The position numbers were made by a program, and so were the translations under genes. A stretch of DNA of 64,000 nucleotides. It comes from a bacterium (GTDB lineage: Bacteria > Myxococcota_A > UBA9160 > UBA6930). Positions within the stretch are counted from its first letter, which is position 1; every line of letters begins with the position of its first letter. The notes below the pieces were generated by a model. It saw nothing but the letters and a program-made list of their open reading frames with translations. It had not been told where the DNA came from and searched no databases. The stretch spans positions 1-64,000 of the forward strand of contig JAAETT010000249.1 of NCBI GenBank assembly GCA_024228115.1, given 5' to 3'. This document shows, piece after piece, positions 1-6,862 of this stretch.

Positions 1-61
1 ACCATTGCTGAAGCGTCGCCCGCTGGCTCTTGCTGAGGTGAATCTCGGCTGCGACCCGCAT
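1..61 (-). CDS. IS630-type transposase, N-terminal fragment (cut by window edge)
   Basis: Only the first 20 residues lie inside the window. From an ATG the frame reads MRVAAEIHLSKSQRATLQQW and stays open to base 1. IS630-family transposases start with just this kind of segment, a hydrophobic strand and then a Ser..Arg..Leu..Trp helix that leads into the helix-turn-helix. The DDE catalytic domain would lie outside the window. The call rests on a short stretch, so it is a recognition from family resemblance rather than a full-domain match. Transcription would run out of the window to the left. Confidence 0.55.
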   Translation of the reverse strand, partial: MRVAAEIHLSKSQRATLQQW

Positions 62-120
62 CGTGCCCCTCTGGCCGTTCGCCGCGAGGGTAACGTGGAT
101 AGTCCAATAGTGCCCTTTAT
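1..120 (-). mobile_element. Left end of an IS630-like insertion sequence
   Basis: Bases 62 to about 120 form the leader between the fragmentary transposase start and the peroxiredoxin stop codon at 136. IS630 elements insert at TA dinucleotides. TA steps occur at 118-119 and 122-123, next to the change from GC-rich to AT-rich sequence, so the element boundary is probably there. The matching right end, the inverted repeat partner and the TA duplication are outside the window. The insertion would sit some 13 to 18 bases after the upstream gene's stop. Confidence 0.45.
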
Positions 121-135
121 TTATGAATCATATCA

Positions 136-594
136 CTAGAGAGTAGCCAGGACTTCCAACGCCTCGCGCGCGTGTTGGGCGATGTCGAGTTCGGCCTCGA
201 TCACCTTGCGAACGATGCCCTCGCGATCGATGACCACCGTGGCGCGCTTGTTCGGCAACCAACCACCGGCCCGCGCGAGCCCGTAGGCCTTCGCGATCGC
301 ACCCTTCGGATCGCTGAGCAGCGGGTAGGGAAGCTCCAGGGTTTCGGCAAAGGACGCGTGCCGCTCCGCCGAATCGTTGCTGACGCCGACGACCTCGGCG
401 CCGAGCGCAGTGAATTCCGGGTAGTGCCCGCGGAAATCACGCGCCTCGAGGGTTCAACCCGGGGTGTAGTCTTTCATGTAGAAGAACAACACCAGATGTC
501 GACTCCCCTGGAAATCCTCCAGGGAGAGGCTCCCACCGGTCGAGGTGCGGCCCTCGAACGCAGGCGCTCGCGCTCCTTCGCTCACGGCAGCCAT
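136..594 (-). CDS. bcp: Selenocysteine-containing peroxiredoxin (BCP/PrxQ type), UGA read through as Sec
   Basis: This is a thioredoxin-fold peroxidase that would reduce hydroperoxides in the cytoplasm. The frame from ATG 594 gives MAAVSEGARAPAFEG, then FFYMKDYTPG followed by TGA at 456-454, and continues without a break as TLEARDFRGHY to TAG at 138-136. The whole is 152 residues, the normal BCP length. The TGA falls exactly at the peroxidatic cysteine of the family motif (TPGCT), so residue 47 is read as selenocysteine, giving TPGUT. Sequence after the TGA keeps the family pattern: GAEVVGVSNDS, LLSDPKG and a final DREGIVRKVI strand. The PrxQ resolving cysteine five residues on is an arginine here, so another thiol must resolve the selenenic acid. 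The gene starts two bases after the methyltransferase stop, so the two are probably co-transcribed. Terminating at UGA would leave a useless 46-residue peptide. Confidence 0.88.
429..443 (-). promoter_or_regulatory. Candidate bacterial SECIS hairpin downstream of the Sec UGA
   Basis: Ten bases after the UGA, the minus strand reads CGCG-TGATTTC-CGCG, a four-base-pair GC stem with a seven-base loop whose second base is G. Bacterial SECIS elements are short hairpins about 11 bases past the UGA with a G in the first two loop positions, recognised by SelB. The spacing, size and loop G all fit. The stem is short and GC-rich sequence makes chance hairpins common, so the support is mainly positional. 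Confidence 0.5.
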
Positions 595-596
595 GG

Positions 597-1214
597 CTAG
601 CTTGCCTCCCGTGTGCGCTCCCAGCGGTAGACCCGCATGGGGGGCACGTTGCGCAATTCGGTCTTGACGCGAGCGCGGCCAAAGACCCGGCGCCCGAGTT
701 CGTGAACCTTGTCGCGAACCTGGTAGGCCACGAATCGGCCCCCGGGCACCAGGCTCGCGTGAACTTCGTTGACGATCGCGGCACCGAGGGCTTCGGGCAT
801 GGTCGAGAAGGGAATGCCGGAGATGACGACGTCTGCCGCCTCGAAGCCGTACTTGGCCAGGGCGCCGCGCACATCCGCAGCGCTGCCTTCGTGGACGATC
901 AAACGCGGATCCGGCATGTGGCGCTTCAGCACCTTCACGAAATCCGGATTGATCTCGATCGCGATCAGGGTCGCTTCCTGCGGAAGCGCCTTCAGCAACG
1001 CGCGGGTGGAGCCACCGGTTCCGGGCCCGAGTTCTACGACGACGCGGGCGTCGGCGAGCTCCGCAGCTCCGACCACGCGCCGCTCGAGAAAGCGCGAACT
1101 CGGGATGACCGAGCCCACCTGCTTGGGGCGGTCGAGGAAGCCTCGGAAGAAATCGACAGGGCGGTCCTGACGAGCAGATTTCAATCGCTGCAGCACGGGG
1201 GGGCTCCTGGTCAT
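597..1214 (-). CDS. Class I SAM-dependent methyltransferase, phospholipid N-methyltransferase (PmtA)-like
   Basis: A 205-residue Rossmann methyltransferase. The N-terminal FFRGFLDRPKQVGSVIPSS is typical of PmtA-like and rRNA-dimethylase-like enzymes, which often carry a FL..P..VG...PSS lead. SAM motif I is VVELGPGTGGSTRALL (about residues 56-71), the acidic motif II strand is LIAIEIN, and SGIPFSTMP stands at the motif IV position, where the family has S-G-hydrophobic-P. The likely substrate is phosphatidylethanolamine or a related lipid, but this is inferred from family resemblance only. I chose the ATG at 1214 because the longer frame (from 1307) adds a low-complexity Arg/Pro/Gly lead. The gene lies two bases upstream of the peroxiredoxin and diverges from the ABA4-like gene with a 93-base gap. 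Confidence 0.72.
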   Translation of the reverse strand: MTRSPPVLQRLKSARQDRPVDFFRGFLDRPKQVGSVIPSSRFLERRVVGAAELADARVVVELGPGTGGSTRALLKALPQEATLIAIEINPDFVKVLKRHMPDPRLIVHEGSAADVRGALAKYGFEAADVVISGIPFSTMPEALGAAIVNEVHASLVPGGRFVAYQVRDKVHELGRRVFGRARVKTELRNVPPMRVYRWERTREAS

Positions 1215-1307
1215 TCGGCCGTGGCATCCTAGCAGCGCTCGCGGAGGCCGTCGGCGGGGGTGAATCCCAGCGCGTCGGCACCGCCCAGATGGGCTACGAA
1301 GGGGCAC

Positions 1308-1745
1308 ATGTCACCCGATCTCCTCTTCCTCCTCTGCAACAACGGCGTCCTGCCCGCCTGGCTGCTTCTCGTCTTCGCCCCGGGCTGGGCCTGGACGACC
1401 CGGTTGATCCACGCCGCATGGATCCCGGGCCTGCTCGCCATCGCCTACGGCTTCGCGATCAGCCAGGGCCTGGCCGAGGCGCCGGAAGGCGGCGGATTCG
1501 GGAGCCTCGCCGGCGTGATGGCCCTCTTCACGCAGCCATGGGCCGCCCTCGGCGGCTGGATCCACTACCTGGCATTCGATCTCTTCGTGGGAGCCTGGGA
1601 GGTGCGCGACGCCCGGCGACGTGGCATCGCTCACCTGTGGGTGGTTCCCTGCCTGGTCCTCACCCTGATGCTCGGGCCCCTGGGCCTGCTCGCCTACCTC
1701 GCCCTGCGCTTCGGACTCACCCGAGAACTCACGCTGGCCGAGTAG
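1308..1745 (+). CDS. ABA4-like (DUF4281) integral membrane protein
   Basis: A 145-residue protein with about four membrane segments: LLFLLCNNGVLPAWLLLVFA at the start, a second near residues 35-55, then WIHYLAFDLFVGAWEVRDA and a final PCLVLTLMLGPLGLLAYLAL segment. The pattern of a G-W-I-HY-AFDLF-G-WE-RDA-RRGI-H core and a GP-GLL-YL end is diagnostic of the ABA4-like family. The plant member is needed for neoxanthin formation; bacterial members have no assigned reaction. An ATG at 1260 is possible, but the start at 1308 follows a GAAGGGG ribosome site and begins right before the first membrane helix. It converges on smc. Confidence 0.82.
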   Translation: MSPDLLFLLCNNGVLPAWLLLVFAPGWAWTTRLIHAAWIPGLLAIAYGFAISQGLAEAPEGGGFGSLAGVMALFTQPWAALGGWIHYLAFDLFVGAWEVRDARRRGIAHLWVVPCLVLTLMLGPLGLLAYLALRFGLTRELTLAE

Positions 1746-1755
1746 AAGCAGCAGG

Positions 1756-1778
1756 GGGGCGCCTCGAGGAGCGTCCCC
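1756..1778. terminator. Stem-loop between convergent genes, candidate bidirectional terminator
   Basis: GGGGCGC (1756-1762) can pair with GCG-T-CCCC (1771-1778) leaving one bulged T, with CTCGAGGA as the loop. It fills the 42-base gap between the ABA4-like stop and the smc stop. No T-run follows on either strand, so it would be a weak or factor-assisted terminator, or only an mRNA 3' end protector. Confidence 0.35.
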
Positions 1779-1787
1779 TGGTTGCGT

Positions 1788-4700
1788 TCAGTGGACTTCG
1801 ACGGCAACGAGCTTGGAGACACCCTTTTCCTCCATGGTGACGCCGTAGAGGATGTCGGCGATCTCGATCGTGCGCTTGTTGTGCGTGATGAGCAGGAACT
1901 GGGAGCTGTCGGCCATCTCCTTCACGATCTCGTTGAAGCGGCCGACGTTGGCATCGTCGAGTGCCGCGTCGACTTCGTCGAGCAGGAAGAAGGGTGACGG
2001 CCGGACCTGGAAGACCGAGACCAGCAAGGCGATGGCGGTCATCGTCTTCTCGCCGCCACTCAGCAGGTTCACACTCTGCAACCGCTTGCCGGGGGGCTGG
2101 GCCATGATGTCGATTCCCGCTTCGAGCACATCCTCGCTCTCGGTCAGGGCCAGGCTTGCTTTGCCGCCCCGGAACATCCGCGGGAAGTTCTCCTCGAAGC
2201 GCTCCTTGACCGCATCGAAGGTCTCACGGAAGCGTTTGCGGCTGGTCCGGTTGATTCGCGAAATGGCATCCCGAAGCTGGGCAACGCTGGCTTCCAGATC
2301 GCCCTGTTGCTCTCCGAGGAATCGGAAGCGCTCGCGAAGCTCTTCATGCTCTTCGATCGCGCCGAGGTTCACTTCGCCGATGGCCTCGACCCGCTTTCGC
2401 ACATCGACCAGGCGCTCACGGCGCCCATCGACGTCGAGCGCCATCAGCTCTCCAATCTCCCGGGCCTCCTTGCGCGCGTCGCGGTCCTCGGAGGCCGCGC
2501 TTCGTGCAAGGGTCGGATCCTCGTCACCGCTCGGCAGTTCGAGAGTCTCTACGACTTCCGGCGCCTCCTCCGCATCCAGTGCGGGCGCCGGCGGTTTCCA
2601 GTGGACGATATCGACTTTCCACTTCTCGAGAATCGATTCGTCCAGGTGCTGGAGGCGCAACTCCTGCTCCCGCAGGCCAAGCTCCGCCTGTTGGGCCTCG
2701 TCGCGCCGTGCTTCCAGATCGATACGCACACTGCGGGCTTCTTCCTCGAGCTCGCGCACCACCTCCGCCCGCTGCTCGTAGGCATCGCGCTTCTCTTCGT
2801 TTCCGAGACGTGCGACCTCTTCCTCCTGAAGTCGCTCGGCGAGGTTCCGCTCCGCCTCGGCAATCCCCTCGGCCAACTCGTCGCGGCGGCTTTCCGCCGT
2901 CTGCATCTCCGCATCCCTGCGCTGGATCCAGCCACGGCTTTCGCGCACCGAGGCTTCCGCCCGTTCGAGAGCGCTCCGCAAGCGGGTCGCGGCGTCTTCG
3001 CGGCCTTCGTGAAGCACCCGCCGCTCGGTAGCCACCGCTTCGAGGCGCGAGACCTCACGACCCGCGGAACCGATCTGCAGACCCATCTGTTCGAGGGCCC
3101 TCTGGCGTCGGGCTCGATCCTCCCGCTCACCGACCAGGCGACGCTCCAAGCTCTCGCCCTCTTCCAGAATGGCCTCCACCTCGGCCAGCAGATCGGAGCG
3201 CTCGGCGACCCGGCCCTCCTGGGCCTCGCCGATCGCCTTCACCCGCTCACGGGTACGCTCCAGATCCTTCTCGTGATTGGCCACCGCCAGCGCCGCAGTG
3301 TGATGGCGATTGCGAAGGTTCTCGAGTTCGTCCGATGCGCTGGCCAGCCGCTCCTCCGAGGCCCGCTGGGAGGTTCCATGCTCCTCCACTTCTCGCTCGA
3401 GGCCGGCCACTTCGTCCTCGAGTTCGCGCACTTCGCGGACGCGCGTGAGGATTCCGGTCTGGGAGGCATCGCCACCGCCGTGGATGACGCCGTCGCGAGT
3501 CAACAGATCGCCGGCCGGAGTCACGAAAGTGCACGGAATGTTCGCGCCGCCATAGTGCTCGAGTGGCTCCCGTAGGCTCTCCACCAGGTTCACCCGGCCA
3601 AGCAGCGAACGCGCGACCGCTTCGGATCCGGGGCGCGGCGAGACGCGGCCCAGCAGGGGTTCACCCAGAGGCACGAAGCCCAGCGGCTGGTCGTCTCCCT
3701 GTTGCTGAAGCACCAATACGGCGCGCCCTGCCGAAGAGCTTCGCAGCGCGGCCAACGCGTCCAGAGCCTTGGCGCCGTTCTCGACGATCAACGCCTCGGC
3801 GCGCTCGGCGAGAACCGCCTCGACAGCCTTCTCGATGCCCGCGTCGGCATCGAAGGCATCGCGCACCAACCCTCGCAGTCCGAGCGAACGACGCTCGTCC
3901 TCATCCAGGCGAAGCAGATGCCGGGCGCCCTGGCCCACATCCTCCTGGCGGCTCAGCAGCTCCTGAAGCGACGTGAGACGGGCACGCCGGGTTTCGCGCA
4001 GCTCGCGCCGGGCCTGCAACTGCTCGCTCGTCGTGCGGGCGACCTCGACCGCTTCCGCGTGGCCGGCCAGTGCATCCCGCACCAGACCCATCAGCCGGTC
4101 GCGCTCGGCAAGCAGGTTGCGCAGGCCCTCTTCCAGCGCCTCTTGCTCCTGGTCGGCGCGAGAGGCCTCACCCTGCTGCACTTCGAGCTGCTCATCCGCG
4201 CTGCGCAGGCGACGATCGATCTCGGCGCGCCGATCGGCCAAAGCGGCTTGACGATCTTCGCCCCGGGCGACGCCCGTCAGCACCTCGACGAGGCCTTGGT
4301 TCTGGGTATCCCGCGCCTGTTCGAAACCGCGCAGGGCCTGTTCGGCCGTGCGGGCTTCAGAATCCGCCAGGCGCATGGCTTCGCCCGCTTCGCTGAGCGC
4401 CGTTTCGACGCCGCGCAACTCGTCGCCCACGCGGCCCGCTTCTTCGAGCGCCAAGGCGAGTTGACCCTGGAGCTGTTCCTTCTCGACCGCCCGGGCCTCA
4501 TTCGCCTCGGCAAGGGACGCGCGCTCGCGCCGCTCGTAGGCGATCTGGCTCTCGAACTCCTTGATCTGCCCGCGCAGTTGGAAGAGCACCTCGTTGCCCT
4601 GCCCCAGGGTGCGCTCCAGGTCGGTCAGATCGAGGCGCTTCTCCTCGAGACCGGCCTCACGCTCCTGCAGGCGTGTCTCGGCCTGGGTCGCTGCGTCCCG

Positions 4701-5462
4701 AAGGGACGTCAGATGACCTCGCCCCTGCTCGAGGGAGCGGGTCAGCTCGGCACGATCGTCGGCGGCAAGTGAGAGTTCGAGCAGGCGCTGCAGCTCTCGC
4801 AACCGTTTGAAGCGGGCGGCCTTCTTGGCCTGGCGCTCGATCGACGAGATCTGGCGCTTGATCTCGGCCAGGACATCGCGCACCCGGGTCAGGTTGGTAT
4901 CGGTGGCTTCGAGCTTGCGCTCGGCTTCCCGCCGCCGCGCCTTGTACTTGCTGATGCCCGCCGCTTCTTCGATCAGGCTGCGGCGTTCCTCGGCCTTGGC
5001 AGAGACGATCTCCGCGATCCGGCCCTGCTCGACGATCGTGTAGCCCTTGGTGCCGATCCCGGTATCGCGGAAGAAGTCCTGGACATCGCGCAACCGCACG
5101 GCGGTCTTGTTGATCAGGTACTCGCTCTCACCGGAGCGATACAACCGCCTGGCCACCGCGATCTCGGAGAACGACGCGAACTCGGCCGGGGCGAGGCCAT
5201 CGCTGTTGTCGAAGGTGAGCACCACCTCGGCCAGGCCGACCGGCGACCTCGCGTCGGAGCCCGCGAAGATGATGTCTTCCATCCCCTTGCCGCGCAGCCG
5301 GCGGGGCGATTGTTCGCCCATGGCCCAGCGGATGGCGTCGACGACATTCGACTTCCCGCAACCATTGGGACCGACGATTCCGGTGATCCCAGGCTGAAAG
5401 GAGAACGCCGTTTTATCGACGAAAGACTTGAACCCCGTGATCTGCAGCGACTTGACGCGCAA
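1788..5462 (-). CDS. smc: Chromosome segregation protein SMC
   Basis: A 1224-residue condensin ATPase that organises and helps segregate the nucleoid. It has the complete SMC plan: an N-terminal head with ITGFKSF and Walker A GPNGCGKSN (31-39), then GKGMEDIIFAGS. A long Glu/Arg-rich coiled coil is broken by a hinge at roughly 510-660 that ends with the Gly-rich DGVIHGGGDA. A second coil leads to the C-terminal head with signature LSGGEKT (about 1134-1140) and Walker B FFLLDEVDAALDD (aspartate near 1162), then the LLITHNKRT D/H-loop region. Length matches the family. The start is TTG at 5462, preceded by AGAGG at good spacing, and yields the standard SMC opening MRVKSLQITGFKSF. ScpA and ScpB are not in the window. 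Confidence 0.97.
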   Translation of the reverse strand: MRVKSLQITGFKSFVDKTAFSFQPGITGIVGPNGCGKSNVVDAIRWAMGEQSPRRLRGKGMEDIIFAGSDARSPVGLAEVVLTFDNSDGLAPAEFASFSEIAVARRLYRSGESEYLINKTAVRLRDVQDFFRDTGIGTKGYTIVEQGRIAEIVSAKAEERRSLIEEAAGISKYKARRREAERKLEATDTNLTRVRDVLAEIKRQISSIERQAKKAARFKRLRELQRLLELSLAADDRAELTRSLEQGRGHLTSLRDAATQAETRLQEREAGLEEKRLDLTDLERTLGQGNEVLFQLRGQIKEFESQIAYERRERASLAEANEARAVEKEQLQGQLALALEEAGRVGDELRGVETALSEAGEAMRLADSEARTAEQALRGFEQARDTQNQGLVEVLTGVARGEDRQAALADRRAEIDRRLRSADEQLEVQQGEASRADQEQEALEEGLRNLLAERDRLMGLVRDALAGHAEAVEVARTTSEQLQARRELRETRRARLTSLQELLSRQEDVGQGARHLLRLDEDERRSLGLRGLVRDAFDADAGIEKAVEAVLAERAEALIVENGAKALDALAALRSSSAGRAVLVLQQQGDDQPLGFVPLGEPLLGRVSPRPGSEAVARSLLGRVNLVESLREPLEHYGGANIPCTFVTPAGDLLTRDGVIHGGGDASQTGILTRVREVRELEDEVAGLEREVEEHGTSQRASEERLASASDELENLRNRHHTAALAVANHEKDLERTRERVKAIGEAQEGRVAERSDLLAEVEAILEEGESLERRLVGEREDRARRQRALEQMGLQIGSAGREVSRLEAVATERRVLHEGREDAATRLRSALERAEASVRESRGWIQRRDAEMQTAESRRDELAEGIAEAERNLAERLQEEEVARLGNEEKRDAYEQRAEVVRELEEEARSVRIDLEARRDEAQQAELGLREQELRLQHLDESILEKWKVDIVHWKPPAPALDAEEAPEVVETLELPSGDEDPTLARSAASEDRDARKEAREIGELMALDVDGRRERLVDVRKRVEAIGEVNLGAIEEHEELRERFRFLGEQQGDLEASVAQLRDAISRINRTSRKRFRETFDAVKERFEENFPRMFRGGKASLALTESEDVLEAGIDIMAQPPGKRLQSVNLLSGGEKTMTAIALLVSVFQVRPSPFFLLDEVDAALDDANVGRFNEIVKEMADSSQFLLITHNKRTIEIADILYGVTMEEKGVSKLVAVEVH

Positions 5463-5649
5463 CTGAACCTCTTTGCCCCTCGGGGTCCCACCAGTTGGAG
5501 AAGACCGGTGGATTCCCGGGGGGGCCTATGAATGCTGGCTCAGGCTCTTGGGGGTGCCCTCTAGTTAACAGCCCGGCCCCTCCGCGCGCAACCGAAAGAA
5601 GCCGTTCCCCGGGGGCTTCGAAACGGTACCCTGACCGGCCGGAGGATCC

Positions 5650-6417
5650 ATGTTCGAAACCCTGCTCGCCGAAACCCAAGGCCCGATCGGCCGCTTGACC
5701 CTGAACCGGGCTGACAAGCTGAATCCCCTCTCCACCCAGACGCTCGCAGAGATCGCCACGGCGGCTCGCTGGTTCGATGAGCAACGAGAAATCAAGGTCG
5801 TCATCGTGAGCGGTGCCGGCCGCGCCTTCTCGGCGGGCGCGGATCTCACCACCTTCTCGGGTCCGCCTCAAGGCTCGACCCGCGATGCGGCAGACGTCGG
5901 CCGGCAGATGGCGGATGCGCTCGAAGCCATGCGAGCCTTGAGCATCGCGGAGATCCGCGGCTGGTGTGTCGGCGGAGGTCTGGTCCTGGCAGCCGCCTGC
6001 GATCTCCGTCTCGCTGCGGACGACGCGCGCTTTTCGATACCCGAAATCGACCTGGGGATCCCACTCGCCTGGGGCGGCATTCCGCGGCTGGTCCGCGAGA
6101 TCGGCCCGGCCCTCACCAAGGAACTCGTCCTGACCTGCCGACCCTTCGACGCCGCTGAGGCCAAGGCCGCTGGCTTCCTGAATCGGGTGGTGCCCGCCGC
6201 CGAGCTGAAGAGCGAAGTCGAGGCCCTCGCCGAAAGCCTGGCCGAGAAGGCATCCCACGCGATCTTCGCGACCAAACGCCACGTCAACGCGGTGACCGAT
6301 CAGATGGTCGGCACCATGCGCAGCTGGAGCGACGCCGACGGCCTGGTCACGGCCATAGGCGACGAAGAATGCGACCAAGCCCGCAGAAACTATCTCCAGA
6401 AACGAGCAGCCCGATAG
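5650..6417 (+). CDS. Enoyl-CoA hydratase/isomerase family protein (crotonase fold)
   Basis: A 255-residue crotonase-superfamily enzyme acting on an acyl-CoA, presumably in fatty-acid or related CoA-thioester degradation. The first oxyanion-hole segment is GRAFSAGADLTTF (near 56-68) and the second is WCVGGGLVLAAACDLRLA (near 104-121). IPEIDLGIPLAWGG follows in the region that carries the catalytic acid, and FNRVV-type sequence (FLNRVV) occurs near 175. The specific substrate cannot be read from the sequence. GGAGG stands just before the ATG. It is divergent from smc and has no partner gene of beta-oxidation next to it. Confidence 0.85.
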   Translation: MFETLLAETQGPIGRLTLNRADKLNPLSTQTLAEIATAARWFDEQREIKVVIVSGAGRAFSAGADLTTFSGPPQGSTRDAADVGRQMADALEAMRALSIAEIRGWCVGGGLVLAAACDLRLAADDARFSIPEIDLGIPLAWGGIPRLVREIGPALTKELVLTCRPFDAAEAKAAGFLNRVVPAAELKSEVEALAESLAEKASHAIFATKRHVNAVTDQMVGTMRSWSDADGLVTAIGDEECDQARRNYLQKRAAR

Positions 6418-6418
6418 A

Positions 6419-6856
6419 CCTGTGCCGAGCCGCTTCGCTTCGCATGCGTGACATTCGAGTCGCCGAGGCTGGGCACAGGCCGGGCGGAATGGCTCGGCCG
6501 GGAGTCGGGTGGCCGCGTAAGGAGTTGGACGGGGTGTTGCCCTTTGCGGCTTCGCCACGGGCAACCGACGCGCACGCCGGACGGGACCTATGCCTGCGCT
6601 TTATTTCCGCCCGGCCTGCGCCCAGCCCCGGCGAAGCGGCCCCGGTTACATGCACGGCCGATCGCGGGGCGGGGGGCGGTCAGCGCGGAAATAAAGCGCA
6701 GGCATCTCGACTGATGAGCGTGTGCAAGTTCGCTAGCGGCGAAGCCGCGTAAGCGAACCCGCCTCCAAGTCGAAAGCGGCCTCCCAAGCCCCGGCCGAGC
6801 CATTCCGCGATGGCCGCCCCCCGCCCCGCGATCCACAATGAGAAGCGAAGCGGCTC
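6419..6856. repeat. Non-coding block of nested and interleaved perfect inverted repeats
   Basis: This stretch between two convergent genes has no credible coding frame and consists largely of paired arms. Perfect pairs are: 6427-6440 with 6843-6856 (14 bases), 6484-6502 with 6790-6808 (19 bases, GCGGAATGGCTCGGCCGGG), 6590-6610 with 6685-6705 (21 bases, containing GCGCTTTATTTCCGC), and 6660-6679 with 6814-6833 (20 bases, Gs and Cs with GATCGCGGGG). Local hairpins lie at 6536-6565 (GTTGCCC/GGGCAAC around GGC-TTC-GCC) and 6728-6758 (GTTCGCT/AGCGAAC around GCGGC-GAA-GCCGC). A further 8-base pair joins 6419-6426 and 6472-6479. The 6660/6814 pair crosses two others, so not all can form together. 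Confidence 0.85.
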
Positions 6857-6862
6857 ACGTGG

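Noticed and set aside
445-462. GGGTTCAACCC-like stretch resembling a tRNA T-loop
   Set aside because: No acceptor stem, D-arm or anticodon arm surrounds it, and it contains the peroxiredoxin active-site UGA codon.
454-1281. 275-codon minus-strand frame ending at the peroxiredoxin UGA, as an independent gene
   Set aside because: Most of it is a shadow of the methyltransferase. Only the last 46 residues are real, and they belong to the selenoprotein.
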